A DNA stretch of 20,898 nt from a virus: positions 1 to 20,898 of IMG/VR virus record IMGVR_UViG_3300027777_000186. One strand, given 5' to 3'. Position 1 is the stretch's first letter. Each line of letters opens with the position of its first letter. This document shows positions 14,274 to 19,861 of this stretch, in pieces. The notes beneath the pieces were generated by a model, which saw only the letters and a list, made by a program, of their open reading frames with translations, made no database searches and was not told where the DNA came from. The position numbers and the translations under genes are program-made.

Positions 14274-14651
14274 ATGAAAGAACCAACCTTTGATGCTGAT
14301 GGTTATCCATCTGATGATACTATTGAGGCTATTGAGAAATGGCCCACGAAGGACTTTGTAAACTGTTTGAAGTTTGCTGAAAAAGCATATCAAAAGCAGC
14401 ATTATGGTGTTTGGAAGAAACAAGATGGATGGATTAAGATTGCTACTGGTGGATGGTCTGGTAATGAATCTATTGTCTATGCTCTAAAGACTCAGGTGTA
14501 TTGGAAGTTCTTATTCCTTGCACAAACCTCTGGTGGAGCTTATTATATCAAAGATCCAGAGACCTATGAGGACTATGATGTTAACTGTGATGTAATAGTT
14601 GAATCCCATAAGAAAATTCCTACAGGTCTATACATTCCAAATAAAGACTAA
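14274..14651 (+). CDS. Conserved-type phage protein with GGWSGNE motif, 125 aa
   Basis: It opens FDADGYPSDDTIEAIEKWP and has the central GWIKIATGGWSGNESIVYAL (about residues 52-72), then YWKFLFLAQTSGGAYYIKDP. The combination DxxGYPxxxxxxxIxxWP, then TGGWSGNExI..AL, then FW...GGxYxF/I is a pattern I recall from a widespread small phage/bacterial hypothetical family of unknown function. Translation probably uses AGGAGG 9 nt upstream of the ATG. It is inside the 13637 operon and the next gene starts 1 nt after its stop. Confidence 0.7.
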   Translation: MKEPTFDADGYPSDDTIEAIEKWPTKDFVNCLKFAEKAYQKQHYGVWKKQDGWIKIATGGWSGNESIVYALKTQVYWKFLFLAQTSGGAYYIKDPETYEDYDVNCDVIVESHKKIPTGLYIPNKD

Positions 14652-14652
14652 T

Positions 14653-15030
14653 ATGATAAATTATTTTAAAAACCTTTGGCACAAATTTATAGATTGGAAG
14701 AGAGATTATTTTGATAGTCCTTATTGTAAGGAATGTAAAAGCTGTGGAGAGGAAGGATGTTGCTCAATTGAGAAATCTCTTTTAGGTCATGATTGCAAAT
14801 ATGGTGAGTGTTATGCAAAAGAAGTTTATTATAACAAAATGATTATTGATGAGTTTTATAATCTATTGACAGATATGGGAGTACAACAAGCAGATGAAAC
14901 TGGTTATTTTGTAATAGATCCTATTGGTGATGTCTATAAGAGAGCATTTAAGAGAATGGAAGAGAAGTATAATAAACCAAAGCTACCATTCGTAATTACT
15001 GATAGTAGCAATTTGGATGCTTGTTTTTAA
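14653..15030 (+). CDS. Cys-cluster protein, probable zinc binding, 125 aa
   Basis: ATG 14653 was chosen because it lies 1 nt after the preceding stop; a frame extension to 14599 would overlap that gene by 53 nt. An amphipathic start (MINYFKNLWHKFIDWKRDYF) is followed by a cysteine cluster, Cys25, 28, 31, 36, 37, 48 and 53, with His46 (CKECKSCGEEGCCSIEKSLL), which could hold one or two zinc ions. The rest is helical (MIIDEFYNLLTDMGVQQADE) with a basic segment (YKRAFKRMEEKYNKPK). Function unknown; a DNA/RNA- or protein-binding adaptor is a reasonable guess. Confidence 0.65.
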   Translation: MINYFKNLWHKFIDWKRDYFDSPYCKECKSCGEEGCCSIEKSLLGHDCKYGECYAKEVYYNKMIIDEFYNLLTDMGVQQADETGYFVIDPIGDVYKRAFKRMEEKYNKPKLPFVITDSSNLDACF

Positions 15031-15042
15031 AAATAAAATAAT

Positions 15043-15315
15043 ATGCCACCATATATACCCAAACCATCACTAGCATCTAAAAGAGCAGATATTAGAGAAG
15101 CTCTTTTAGAACTCTTAATCAAAGAGAAGAAAACAGAAATTATTATTCAATGTGGTCTAAGAGCATTGGATCAGATTATGTATATGCCAGAGTTTGCACA
15201 AAGTACATATGATGGAATGTATTTGTCAATCGTTGGATGCAGCATTTATCTTAAAAGAGACTTTGAATTAGATCCTTGGAAGATTGTTTATAAGGAAGAA
15301 GTAATTTATAATTGA
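15043..15315 (+). CDS. Hypothetical protein, 90 aa
   Basis: A Pro-rich start (MPPYIPKPSLASKRADIREA) is followed by helices (LLELLIKEKKTEIIIQCGLR, ALDQIMYMPEFAQSTYDGMY). No known motif. It starts 12 nt after the previous stop in A-rich sequence without a Shine-Dalgarno site or good promoter, so it is probably the last gene of the 13637 operon. Its TGA stop lies in the -35 box of the next promoter. Confidence 0.6.
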   Translation: MPPYIPKPSLASKRADIREALLELLIKEKKTEIIIQCGLRALDQIMYMPEFAQSTYDGMYLSIVGCSIYLKRDFELDPWKIVYKEEVIYN

Positions 15316-15346
15316 CAAGTCCTCCTAAAGCATATAGAATAAGATT
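15312..15346 (+). promoter_or_regulatory. Class-A leaderless promoter (gene 15347)
   Basis: -35 TTGACA (15312, containing the upstream TGA stop), spacer AGTCCTCCTAAAGCATA, -10 TAGAAT (15335), AAGATT, ATG. Confidence 0.75.
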
Positions 15347-15586
15347 ATGGATATTGAAAAGGTAATAGAAGAGTTAAAGTGGTATAGAGAATCTTACCAA
15401 GCATTAGCTCATAAGATTAACTATACAATTTTAAAATATTCTAAAGTATTATTAGATCCAAATTTTGAAAATAAAGAATTTGTACATGATATTATAAAAA
15501 GTTTAGCAGAAAAAACAAAAGTAAAACCATTTCCTAATAATGGAATACAAATATCTTTAAAAGATTATGAAATTAGCACTAATTAG
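15347..15586 (+). CDS. Hypothetical helical protein, 79 aa
   Basis: MDIEKVIEELKWYRESYQAL, then AHKINYTILKYSKVLLDPNF, then a Lys-rich end. Helical, with no cysteine, membrane segment or catalytic motif. Very A-rich codon use. The following frame starts inside its last codons, so the two are probably translated together. Confidence 0.55.
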   Translation: MDIEKVIEELKWYRESYQALAHKINYTILKYSKVLLDPNFENKEFVHDIIKSLAEKTKVKPFPNNGIQISLKDYEISTN

Positions 15587-15812
15587 ATGGACTGAAGTGA
15601 TGTGGAACATTAAAGATTGTCCTTGGAAGAATGATGATGTTATCTTTGAAGAGGATTTAGGAATAAGGGATCTTAATCTAAGAGAAACAACAAAATATTT
15701 TGTATATAAGGTCTATGAAATTCTTAATGAGAATAAGTTTTTGGAGAATGTTGTGAAGTATCCAGACAAGATTTTAGAGTATAAGATTGAAGAGCTTGAC
15801 ACCTCCTCCTAA
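15567..15812 (+). CDS. Hypothetical protein, 81 aa
   Basis: ATG 15567 overlaps the previous gene by 20 bp; ATG 15600 (70 aa, MWNIKDCPWKNDDVIFEEDL) is an alternative start 13 nt after that gene. Neither has a convincing Shine-Dalgarno site. The product is acidic (NDDVIFEEDLGIRDLNLRET) with helices (KVYEILNENKFLENVVKYPD), and ends EELDTSS, encoded by the next promoter's -35 and spacer. No family recognised. Confidence 0.55.
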   Translation: MKLALIRWTEVMWNIKDCPWKNDDVIFEEDLGIRDLNLRETTKYFVYKVYEILNENKFLENVVKYPDKILEYKIEELDTSS

Positions 15813-15830
15813 ATCATATAGAATAAGATT
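15796..15830 (+). promoter_or_regulatory. Class-A leaderless promoter (gene 15831)
   Basis: -35 TTGACA (15796), spacer CCTCCTCCTAAATCATA, -10 TAGAAT (15819), AAGATT, ATG. The upstream gene's TAA lies inside the spacer. Confidence 0.75.
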
Positions 15831-16166
15831 ATGAATGTAAAACATAAAGGTAAAATTTATAATCCTGATCATCTAGGTATACTTGGAAAGTATTATGTAG
15901 CTTTAGTAACATTTGCAGAATTACCAATTGGTTCTTTATTTTATAGAAGTGTGAATGATAAAAATGCTAATGAGTGGTATGGCAGATTTCATACAAAACA
16001 TAATAAGAAAGAAAGTATTAGCTTCTCAGAAAACCACAAAATTAATCCATCTGAATATGTTTTTCTGTATATAGATGTTAGAAGATTCTTAGTTCATACA
16101 TTAGGCCATCATAAATTATTACCAAACAAAGAATTAATAAAATTAAACACTTTACAATTCACTTGA
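15831..16166 (+). CDS. Hypothetical protein, 111 aa
   Basis: MNVKHKGKIYNPDHLGILGK, then FAELPIGSLFYRSVNDKNAN and EWYGRFHTKHNKKESISFSE. The pattern of strands with LPIGSLFYR suggests a small beta-rich fold, and the protein is His/Lys-rich and basic. No catalytic motif is clear. It has its own class-A promoter and its TGA stop forms part of the next -35. Confidence 0.6.
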   Translation: MNVKHKGKIYNPDHLGILGKYYVALVTFAELPIGSLFYRSVNDKNANEWYGRFHTKHNKKESISFSENHKINPSEYVFLYIDVRRFLVHTLGHHKLLPNKELIKLNTLQFT

Positions 16167-16197
16167 CATCTCCTCCTAAAGCATATAGTCTTATAGT
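16163..16197 (+). promoter_or_regulatory. Class-A leaderless promoter (gene 16198)
   Basis: -35 TTGACA (16163, containing the upstream TGA stop), spacer TCTCCTCCTAAAGCATA, -10 TAGTCT (16186), TATAGT, ATG. Confidence 0.7.
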
Positions 16198-16635
16198 ATG
16201 AAGCCAGTAATTACAGTCGACTTTGATCAAGTTTTAGCCTTTGAGTCTGTTCAATGCACTGGCTGGATTGTTCTAGGCACTGGTGTTCTCAAGCCTATTA
16301 AAGCTATTCATGATTTAGTTAGAGAGAAGCATAGAGAGGGCTTCGATATACATGTGGTGACCTTTAGGAATGATGCTGATTTACCAGAGGTTAAAGCCTT
16401 TGTTAAAGAACATAATTTACCTATTAAAGAGATTCATAATACATCATCTAAGTCAAAAACTCCTATTCTTAAAAAGCTTCAGTCTACCCTTCATATCGAT
16501 GATTCATTAAGTGTTTGTATGGGAGCTTCTTCTCAAGGTATCAAATGCATCTTTGTTGATTGTGGACAGAAATTAGATGAGTCTCAAAGAGATTTGGCTA
16601 GCATATTCGAGACAATTAGAGTAGAATTAGACTAA
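16198..16635 (+). CDS. HAD-superfamily phosphatase-like protein, 145 aa
   Basis: Motif I is ITVDFDQVLAF (Asp8 nucleophile, Asp10 acid/base), motif II is HVVTFRND (Thr55), a motif III lysine may be in KSKTPILKK, and motif IV is LHIDDS (Asp101, Asp102). All the residues of an active HAD hydrolase are therefore visible in the right order for a small, cap-poor enzyme. It resembles short bacterial/phage HAD proteins that act on nucleotides or nucleic-acid ends, but the substrate cannot be read from sequence. It forms an operon with a second HAD gene that starts in its stop codon (TAATG). Confidence 0.75.
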   Translation: MKPVITVDFDQVLAFESVQCTGWIVLGTGVLKPIKAIHDLVREKHREGFDIHVVTFRNDADLPEVKAFVKEHNLPIKEIHNTSSKSKTPILKKLQSTLHIDDSLSVCMGASSQGIKCIFVDCGQKLDESQRDLASIFETIRVELD

Positions 16636-17183
16636 TGAATCAAGCACTACATTTCTTTATTGATCTTGATGAGTGTTTGGTTTCGACTGTCTTCTCTCAC
16701 AATCCTAAGAAGAATCGAATTAAGATTTCGTTAATGAATGATTGGCTTAACAAACCTAAGCATTACTGGACAACTCTTCGACCAGGTGCTTTAGAGTTCT
16801 TAGCCTATTGTCGAAACATTGCACCAACTTATATTCTTACTGCTGCAGCTACTGATTATGCCCAGGAGCACAATAAGGTCTTTAACTTAGACTTCTCTAA
16901 TGACCAGATTATAGGAAGAGGTCAATACATGCATTATAGCTCAGGAATGTTTCATGACAGAGTATCTGCTACAAAAATTGATCAGTATCCAAATTCTATT
17001 CTTGTTGATAATCAAAACATTAGAGATTATGGTGCAGATAACCTAAAGGTTAAAATGTCTTTCTTAGGTATTAAAGAGGATAGATTGGTTAAGTCTCGAG
17101 AGTACACTGGAGGTAAACAGCCACCTTCCTTTGATAAAGAGATTAAACAGATCGAGTATATTCTTGACTCAAATAAGAATTGA
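16635..17183 (+). CDS. HAD-superfamily (FCP1/NIF-like) phosphatase-like protein, 182 aa
   Basis: Motif I is FFIDLDECLVST (Asp10, Asp12). It is followed by TLRPGALEFLAYCR (about 47-60), the RPG..EFL segment typical of FCP1/NLI-interacting-factor phosphatases. Motif II is YILTAAATDYA (Thr69) and motif IV is SILVDNQ (Asp125). Motif IV has DN rather than DD, as in some active relatives. ATG overlaps the preceding HAD stop, so the two are co-translated. The proteins are too different to be a recent duplication. Possible roles include 5'/3' nucleic-acid end dephosphorylation or deoxynucleotide turnover. Confidence 0.75.
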   Translation: MNQALHFFIDLDECLVSTVFSHNPKKNRIKISLMNDWLNKPKHYWTTLRPGALEFLAYCRNIAPTYILTAAATDYAQEHNKVFNLDFSNDQIIGRGQYMHYSSGMFHDRVSATKIDQYPNSILVDNQNIRDYGADNLKVKMSFLGIKEDRLVKSREYTGGKQPPSFDKEIKQIEYILDSNKN

Positions 17184-17197
17184 TCTAATATAGTACT
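17164..17197 (+). promoter_or_regulatory. Sigma-70 promoter with +1 at ATG (gene 17198)
   Basis: -35 TTGACT (17164), 16-bp spacer, -10 TAATAT (17186), AGTACT, ATG. It lies in the last codons of the second HAD gene. Confidence 0.6.
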
Positions 17198-17425
17198 ATG
17201 CTTCAATACATCTTTTGGTCTTCAGTACTAGGTGGTGATGATAAACCTGCTGTTCATTATGGACATATTACATGTACACCTCCTCATGATTCTAGCTGTC
17301 CTTTAATTTTAACCTTGATATTCCTCTTAGCTCCATTTATAGTAATTGGTATACCCATTGTAGCAATCTGGTGGGATATAAAGAAGCATCCTAATAAACC
17401 TGTAAAAAGAGTAGCAAAAAAATGA
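17198..17425 (+). CDS. Membrane miniprotein, 75 aa
   Basis: A polar, Cys-containing N-terminal region (HYGHITCTPPHDSSC, residues about 21-35) precedes one strong hydrophobic helix (LILTLIFLLAPFIVIGIPIV, about 37-58) and a basic tail (KKHPNKPVKRVAKK). By the positive-inside rule the tail is cytoplasmic and the Cys region outside. The two cysteines could form a disulfide in the periplasm. Function unknown. Its stop overlaps the next ATG (ATGA). Confidence 0.65.
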   Translation: MLQYIFWSSVLGGDDKPAVHYGHITCTPPHDSSCPLILTLIFLLAPFIVIGIPIVAIWWDIKKHPNKPVKRVAKK

Positions 17426-17661
17426 AAGTAAAAGATCTAATTGAACAGTTACAAAAGTTTAACCCTGAGCAAATTGTCATAACGGATGGTTACGAGTCAG
17501 GATATGATGAAGTAAAGGAGGTTAAGTATATTGCAGGGCTTAAGCATTATCCAAGGAATGAAAATGATAAGAATTGGTACGATGGAGAGTACCAAGAGGT
17601 TAACAGTATTGGATGGTTGCAGGATACTGTTAGCGCTGTATATCTTCCTAGATCATCGTAA
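17422..17661 (+). CDS. Small conserved-type phage protein, 79 aa
   Basis: MKVKDLIEQLQKFNPEQIVI, then TDGYESGYDEVKEVKYIAGL. The arrangement (MKVxxLIExLQxxxPxxxVxxxGYExGYDxVxEVxxI) is one I know from many small phage and bacterial proteins of unknown function, probably a helix packed on a small sheet. It is translationally coupled to the membrane protein before it (4-bp overlap). Confidence 0.7.
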   Translation: MKVKDLIEQLQKFNPEQIVITDGYESGYDEVKEVKYIAGLKHYPRNENDKNWYDGEYQEVNSIGWLQDTVSAVYLPRSS

Positions 17662-17669
17662 TAGCATCT

Positions 17670-17777
17670 ATGATTAAGAAGCTACTTTGTCTCATAGGTA
17701 TACACGACTACGAGCTCAGACACTACTACGAAGACCCACACCTTCAATGTAGAAGGTGTAATAAATTAAGGTTCTAG
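17670..17777 (+). CDS. Tiny Cys/His protein (DUF1660-like), 35 aa
   Basis: MIKKLLCLIGIHDYELRHYY, then EDPHLQCRRCNKLRF. The pattern KLLCxxGxHDY...CxRCxK resembles the short DUF1660-type phage zinc proteins (C-x3-G-x-H-x-[YW], then CxxC). Cys7, His12, Cys27 and Cys30 could bind one zinc. It starts 8 nt after the preceding stop. The stop codon lies inside an 18-bp palindrome that probably ends the transcript. Confidence 0.6.
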   Translation: MIKKLLCLIGIHDYELRHYYEDPHLQCRRCNKLRF

Positions 17778-17784
17778 AACCTTA
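17767..17784. terminator. 18-bp perfect palindrome between convergent genes; likely bidirectional terminator
   Basis: TAAGGTTCTAGAACCTTA is its own reverse complement. It overlaps the stop of the plus-strand gene ending at 17777 and the end of the minus-strand gene (17782). It is followed by CTTCTTTTTATTTG on the plus strand and by ATTTATT on the minus strand. A 7-bp stem with a CTAG loop plus a T-rich run in both directions fits a two-way intrinsic terminator. Confidence 0.6.
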
Positions 17785-18267
17785 CTTCTTTTTATTTGCT
17801 TTAGCTTTAGCAGCACCAGCAATCTTCTTTGAAGCTTTCTTACTGTAGCCAGCCTTTTCAGCTGCTTTCTCTACCTTTGTAAAGACATGCTTCTCTTTCT
17901 TCTCTTCAATAAGGCCGAGTTCAGGTAAGATGTTCTCACTAACAAAGCCCTTGATGCTATCATCATAAAAGCCAGTCATAACATACTCAAGAAAGGTATC
18001 AACAGCCTTGTTGTTATGTGTACGAGCTCTTTCTAATGTTCTTTCTAGAAGAGACTTATTCATCTTACCTTCAAACCATTTGTAAGCGATAAACTTAACT
18101 GTACCTTCCTGAATAGGATTGTAAGCAGGAGTCATGAATGTAAAGCTTGAGGTAATTCTCGACACTACATCCATCATAAGATCACTATCTCCTACGGTAA
18201 GTTGTTCTGGTTGCTTTTTATAGATGCTGGCATAAGCTTCACCTAAGAGTTTGTGTTCATCGCGCAT
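17782..18267 (-). CDS. Hypothetical protein with lysine-rich tail, 161 aa
   Basis: Residues 1-115 are mostly helical (MRDEHKLLGEAYASIYKKQP, LERTLERARTHNNKAVDTFL). The last 40 are basic and Ala/Lys-rich (KVEKAAEKAGYSKKASKKIA, then GAAKAKANKKK), which suits binding to nucleic acid or an acidic surface. The start MxDEHxLLxEAY resembles the N-terminus of several small proteins of T4-like marine phages, with unknown function. ATTAAATA lies 6 nt before the ATG, so late expression and a virion or DNA-packing role are possible. Confidence 0.65.
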   Translation of the reverse strand: MRDEHKLLGEAYASIYKKQPEQLTVGDSDLMMDVVSRITSSFTFMTPAYNPIQEGTVKFIAYKWFEGKMNKSLLERTLERARTHNNKAVDTFLEYVMTGFYDDSIKGFVSENILPELGLIEEKKEKHVFTKVEKAAEKAGYSKKASKKIAGAAKAKANKKK

Positions 18268-18273
18268 ATAGAT

Positions 18274-18281
18274 TATTTAAT
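18274..18281 (-). promoter_or_regulatory. T4-late-like promoter motif (ATTAAATA)
   Basis: On the minus strand ATTAAATA, then ATCTAT, then the ATG at 18267. There are two mismatches to TATAAATA, but the 6-nt spacing and the following ATCT match the perfect example at 8973-8980. Confidence 0.45.
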
Positions 18282-18297
18282 CAAAATGTTTAATTTA

Positions 18298-18627
18298 TTA
18301 GTGACATGAACGGAGAAGACAAATAAAACAGATAGCAAGTATTGTATACATGATAGAGTTAACTATTAATTTTTGAGCGTCTTTCTCTTTCTGCTCTATC
18401 TCTTGTTGTTCTCTCTCTATAGCCAATTGCTGTTGACGTTCTTCTTCCTCAATAAGATAGCGTTCGTTAGCTTCTTCTTCTCTCTTCCAAAGACCTGGTT
18501 GACTATCGTAATAAGCCTTCAAACACTTCCGACAACAGAATAGATTACTTGTATCAGCTCCACGGAGACCTGAGGAGGGTGCTACCAACCTACCACACTC
18601 CATACAATTATTCATGTTTCTATACAT
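18298..18627 (-). CDS. Zinc-ribbon, coiled-coil, membrane-anchored protein, 109 aa
   Basis: Three parts are clear. Residues 8-35 contain CMECG and FCCRKC (Cys8, 11, 31/32, 35), a treble-clef-like zinc ribbon. Residues about 45-85 are a Glu/Gln/Arg-rich helix (ERYLIEEEERQQQLAIEREQ), probably a coiled coil. Residues about 87-106 are a hydrophobic helix (LIVNSIMYTILAICFICLL) forming a C-terminal anchor. The topology suggests a cytoplasmic zinc domain held at the membrane. TGTAAATA lies 8 nt before the ATG. It is adjacent to, and on the same strand as, the basic-tailed gene. Function unknown. Confidence 0.7.
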   Translation of the reverse strand: MYRNMNNCMECGRLVAPSSGLRGADTSNLFCCRKCLKAYYDSQPGLWKREEEANERYLIEEEERQQQLAIEREQQEIEQKEKDAQKLIVNSIMYTILAICFICLLRSCH

Positions 18628-18635
18628 TACAAAAC

Positions 18636-18643
18636 TATTTACA
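18636..18643 (-). promoter_or_regulatory. T4-late-like promoter motif (TGTAAATA)
   Basis: On the minus strand TGTAAATA lies 8 nt before the ATG at 18627, with one mismatch to TATAAATA. It is in the divergent intergenic region with the plus-strand gene at 18744. Confidence 0.45.
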
Positions 18644-18706
18644 ATCTATAAAAATAAGGCAAATCTAATCCCCGTTTATATCTAATAGACTTGTATAAAA
18701 TTATGC

Positions 18707-18734
18707 TTGCATACTGAGAATAATCATTTAATAT
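18707..18734 (+). promoter_or_regulatory. Probable sigma-70 promoter (gene 18744 and tRNAs)
   Basis: -35 TTGCAT (18707), 16-bp spacer, -10 TAATAT (18729), then 9 nt to the ATG. It may also drive the tRNA genes just downstream, since no other good promoter is seen before them. Confidence 0.45.
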
Positions 18735-18743
18735 ATTTACATC

Positions 18744-18950
18744 ATGCACTTCTGGCCCAATCTATCAATTATTCGTGCTTCCAATAAATGGAATGTTAAC
18801 AAAGCTCTTGCCAATCGCCCTAAGGGTTTGACGGATGAAGAGTGGAAGGCTGTTGTCGCAGATCATAAGCTCAATAAAAAGATTATGCTCAATACAGTTC
18901 TTAAAGAATCTAGGAAAGCTGTCGATAGAAAAACTAGCGATAAGAGATAA
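18744..18950 (+). CDS. Hypothetical basic protein, 68 aa
   Basis: MHFWPNLSIIRASNKWNVNK, then ALANRPKGLTDEEWKAVVAD and a Lys/Arg-rich end (RKAVDRKTSDKR). The segment GLTDEEWKAVVADHK is a helix start typical of many small proteins and gives no family. Basic and soluble. It ends 20 bp before tRNA-Asn and is probably on the same primary transcript. Confidence 0.6.
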   Translation: MHFWPNLSIIRASNKWNVNKALANRPKGLTDEEWKAVVADHKLNKKIMLNTVLKESRKAVDRKTSDKR

Positions 18951-18970
18951 ATTATATACAATGACTTTAT

Positions 18971-19045
18971 TCCTGATTAGCTCAATGGTAGAGCAGCGAG
19001 CTGTTAACTCGCATGTTGTTGGTTCGAGTCCAGCATCAGGAGCCA
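18971..19045 (+). tRNA. tRNA-Asn (anticodon GTT)
   Basis: Acceptor stem TCCTGAT/ATCAGGA, D-arm GCTC...GAGC, anticodon stem GCGAG/CTCGC with loop CTGTTAA (GTT), and T-arm GTTGG/CCAGC with loop TTCGAGT. Discriminator G, and CCA is encoded (19043-19045). A complete, canonical tRNA, likely reading AAC and AAT, which are common codons in these Asn-rich genes. Confidence 0.95.
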
Positions 19046-19051
19046 TTTTTA

Positions 19052-19133
19052 GCTCATGTGGCGTAATTGGCAGCCGCGATAGACTTAGGATCTATTTCCA
19101 AACGGAGTGGGGGTTCAAGTCCCTCCATGAGCA
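19052..19133 (+). tRNA. tRNA-Leu (anticodon TAG)
   Basis: Acceptor stem GCTCATG/CATGAGC, anticodon stem ATAGA/TCTAT with loop CTTAGGA (TAG), T-arm GGGGG/CCCTC with loop TTCAAGT, and a long variable region as expected for a class II leucine tRNA. Discriminator A; no CCA encoded. It starts 6 bp after tRNA-Asn. Confidence 0.93.
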
Positions 19134-19155
19134 TATACAAACTTGTTAATTAACT

Positions 19156-19226
19156 TACCCTTTAGTGTAACGGTAGCACAAGAGATTTTGGCTCTCTTTG
19201 TCATGGTTCGAATCCATGAGGGGTAG
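19156..19226 (+). tRNA. tRNA-Gln (anticodon TTG)
   Basis: Acceptor stem TACCCTT/AGGGGTA (one T-G pair), anticodon stem AGAGA/TCTCT with loop TTTTGGC (TTG), and T-arm CATGG/CCATG with loop TTCGAAT. Discriminator G; no CCA encoded. It should read CAA, the usual glutamine codon in the window. Confidence 0.93.
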
Positions 19227-19231
19227 TTTGT

Positions 19232-19321
19232 TTAGATATCGTTTCCGTTGTAGAGAAACTTTGCAATTACTAAACTCACTATAAAACAGCCAATAAGAAA
19301 GATATAATCATCTTGATTCAT
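19232..19321 (-). CDS. Possible membrane miniprotein, 29 aa
   Basis: The 180-bp space after the tRNAs contains, on the minus strand, an ATG ORF encoding MNQDDYIFLIGCFIVSLVIA then KFLYNGNDI. It has one hydrophobic helix between polar ends, a composition unlikely for random AT-rich sequence though short. TATTAT lies 8 nt upstream of the ATG. It ends 5 bp from tRNA-Gln. Support is compositional only. Confidence 0.4.
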   Translation of the reverse strand: MNQDDYIFLIGCFIVSLVIAKFLYNGNDI

Positions 19322-19371
19322 ATTTAACTATAATAGATCAACATTAAAGGTTATCAAGAAAATAATTCTGC

Positions 19372-19406
19372 TTGTGGTTCCCGTCCTTTGCTGCCATAAT
19401 AGGAGT
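19372..19406 (+). promoter_or_regulatory. Sigma-70 promoter with +1 at ATG (gene 19407)
   Basis: -35 TTGTGG (19372), 17-bp spacer, -10 CATAAT (19395), AGGAGT, ATG. AGGAG would lie upstream of +1 and so would be in the mRNA only on read-through transcripts. Confidence 0.55.
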
Positions 19407-19856
19407 ATGAAAAATAAAGAAGAGTTCATCAAATCCTACAACGAAACTGGCAAAGGAACTTCTAATAAGATTTCCTGTACTAAATGCGATGCAGAAGTTA
19501 CTGCATTCGGTTCTAACCTAGAGGGTAAGATTAAGAAGGCAGGAAGTCTTGAGATTCTTCTCGATACTTTTGTATGTCGGTCCTGTAAGGGAGCGTCAAA
19601 ACCTAAGAAAGAAGTCAAGGCTCGGGTTCATAAGATTACAAAAAAGGAGAAAGCTGAGGAACTTAAGAAGTACGATATTCCAGCTTTTAAGATCTCTGTT
19701 CCTCGTAATGTATTCCTTAAGGATGCTCCTGATATTATTCAGAGTATGTCTAACTCCGGTATTTGTCTCTCTCCTAGCTATTATCTCGATCATGCTAAAC
19801 AGTGTGAGGGGTGTACCTTCTATAGTGACTGTCAGTGTGCACTCAAAGCTGCTTAA
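19407..19856 (+). CDS. Cys-rich, probable zinc-binding protein, 149 aa
   Basis: ATG 19407 was chosen over an upstream in-frame GTG because the promoter abuts it. The N-terminal domain has CTKC (Cys24, Cys27) and, about 30 residues later, VCRSCKG, a likely zinc ribbon. A Lys-rich linker follows (SKPKKEVKARVHKITKKEKA). The C-terminal domain ends with QCEGCTFYSDCQCALKAA, a second Cys group of the CxxCxxxxxC type, preceded by DIIQSMSNSGICLSPSYYLD. The two cysteine clusters on either side of a basic linker suggest nucleic-acid or RNA-polymerase contact, but I do not recognise a family. The next gene starts 5 nt after its stop. Confidence 0.65.
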   Translation: MKNKEEFIKSYNETGKGTSNKISCTKCDAEVTAFGSNLEGKIKKAGSLEILLDTFVCRSCKGASKPKKEVKARVHKITKKEKAEELKKYDIPAFKISVPRNVFLKDAPDIIQSMSNSGICLSPSYYLDHAKQCEGCTFYSDCQCALKAA

Positions 19857-19861
19857 ACTTT

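Noticed and set aside
14101-14423. Two minus-strand ORFs of 69-70 codons
   Set aside because: Antisense to the 13637 and 14274 genes, which have a Shine-Dalgarno site and operon spacing.
18765-19046. Minus-strand ORF reading MAPDAGLEPTTCELTARCS...
   Set aside because: It begins antisense to tRNA-Asn; this wording is a well-known false protein from tRNA antisense strands. It also covers the 18744 gene.
18835-19149. Plus-strand ORF running through tRNA-Asn and tRNA-Leu
   Set aside because: It overlaps a better-supported gene and two tRNAs in another frame; no start signal.
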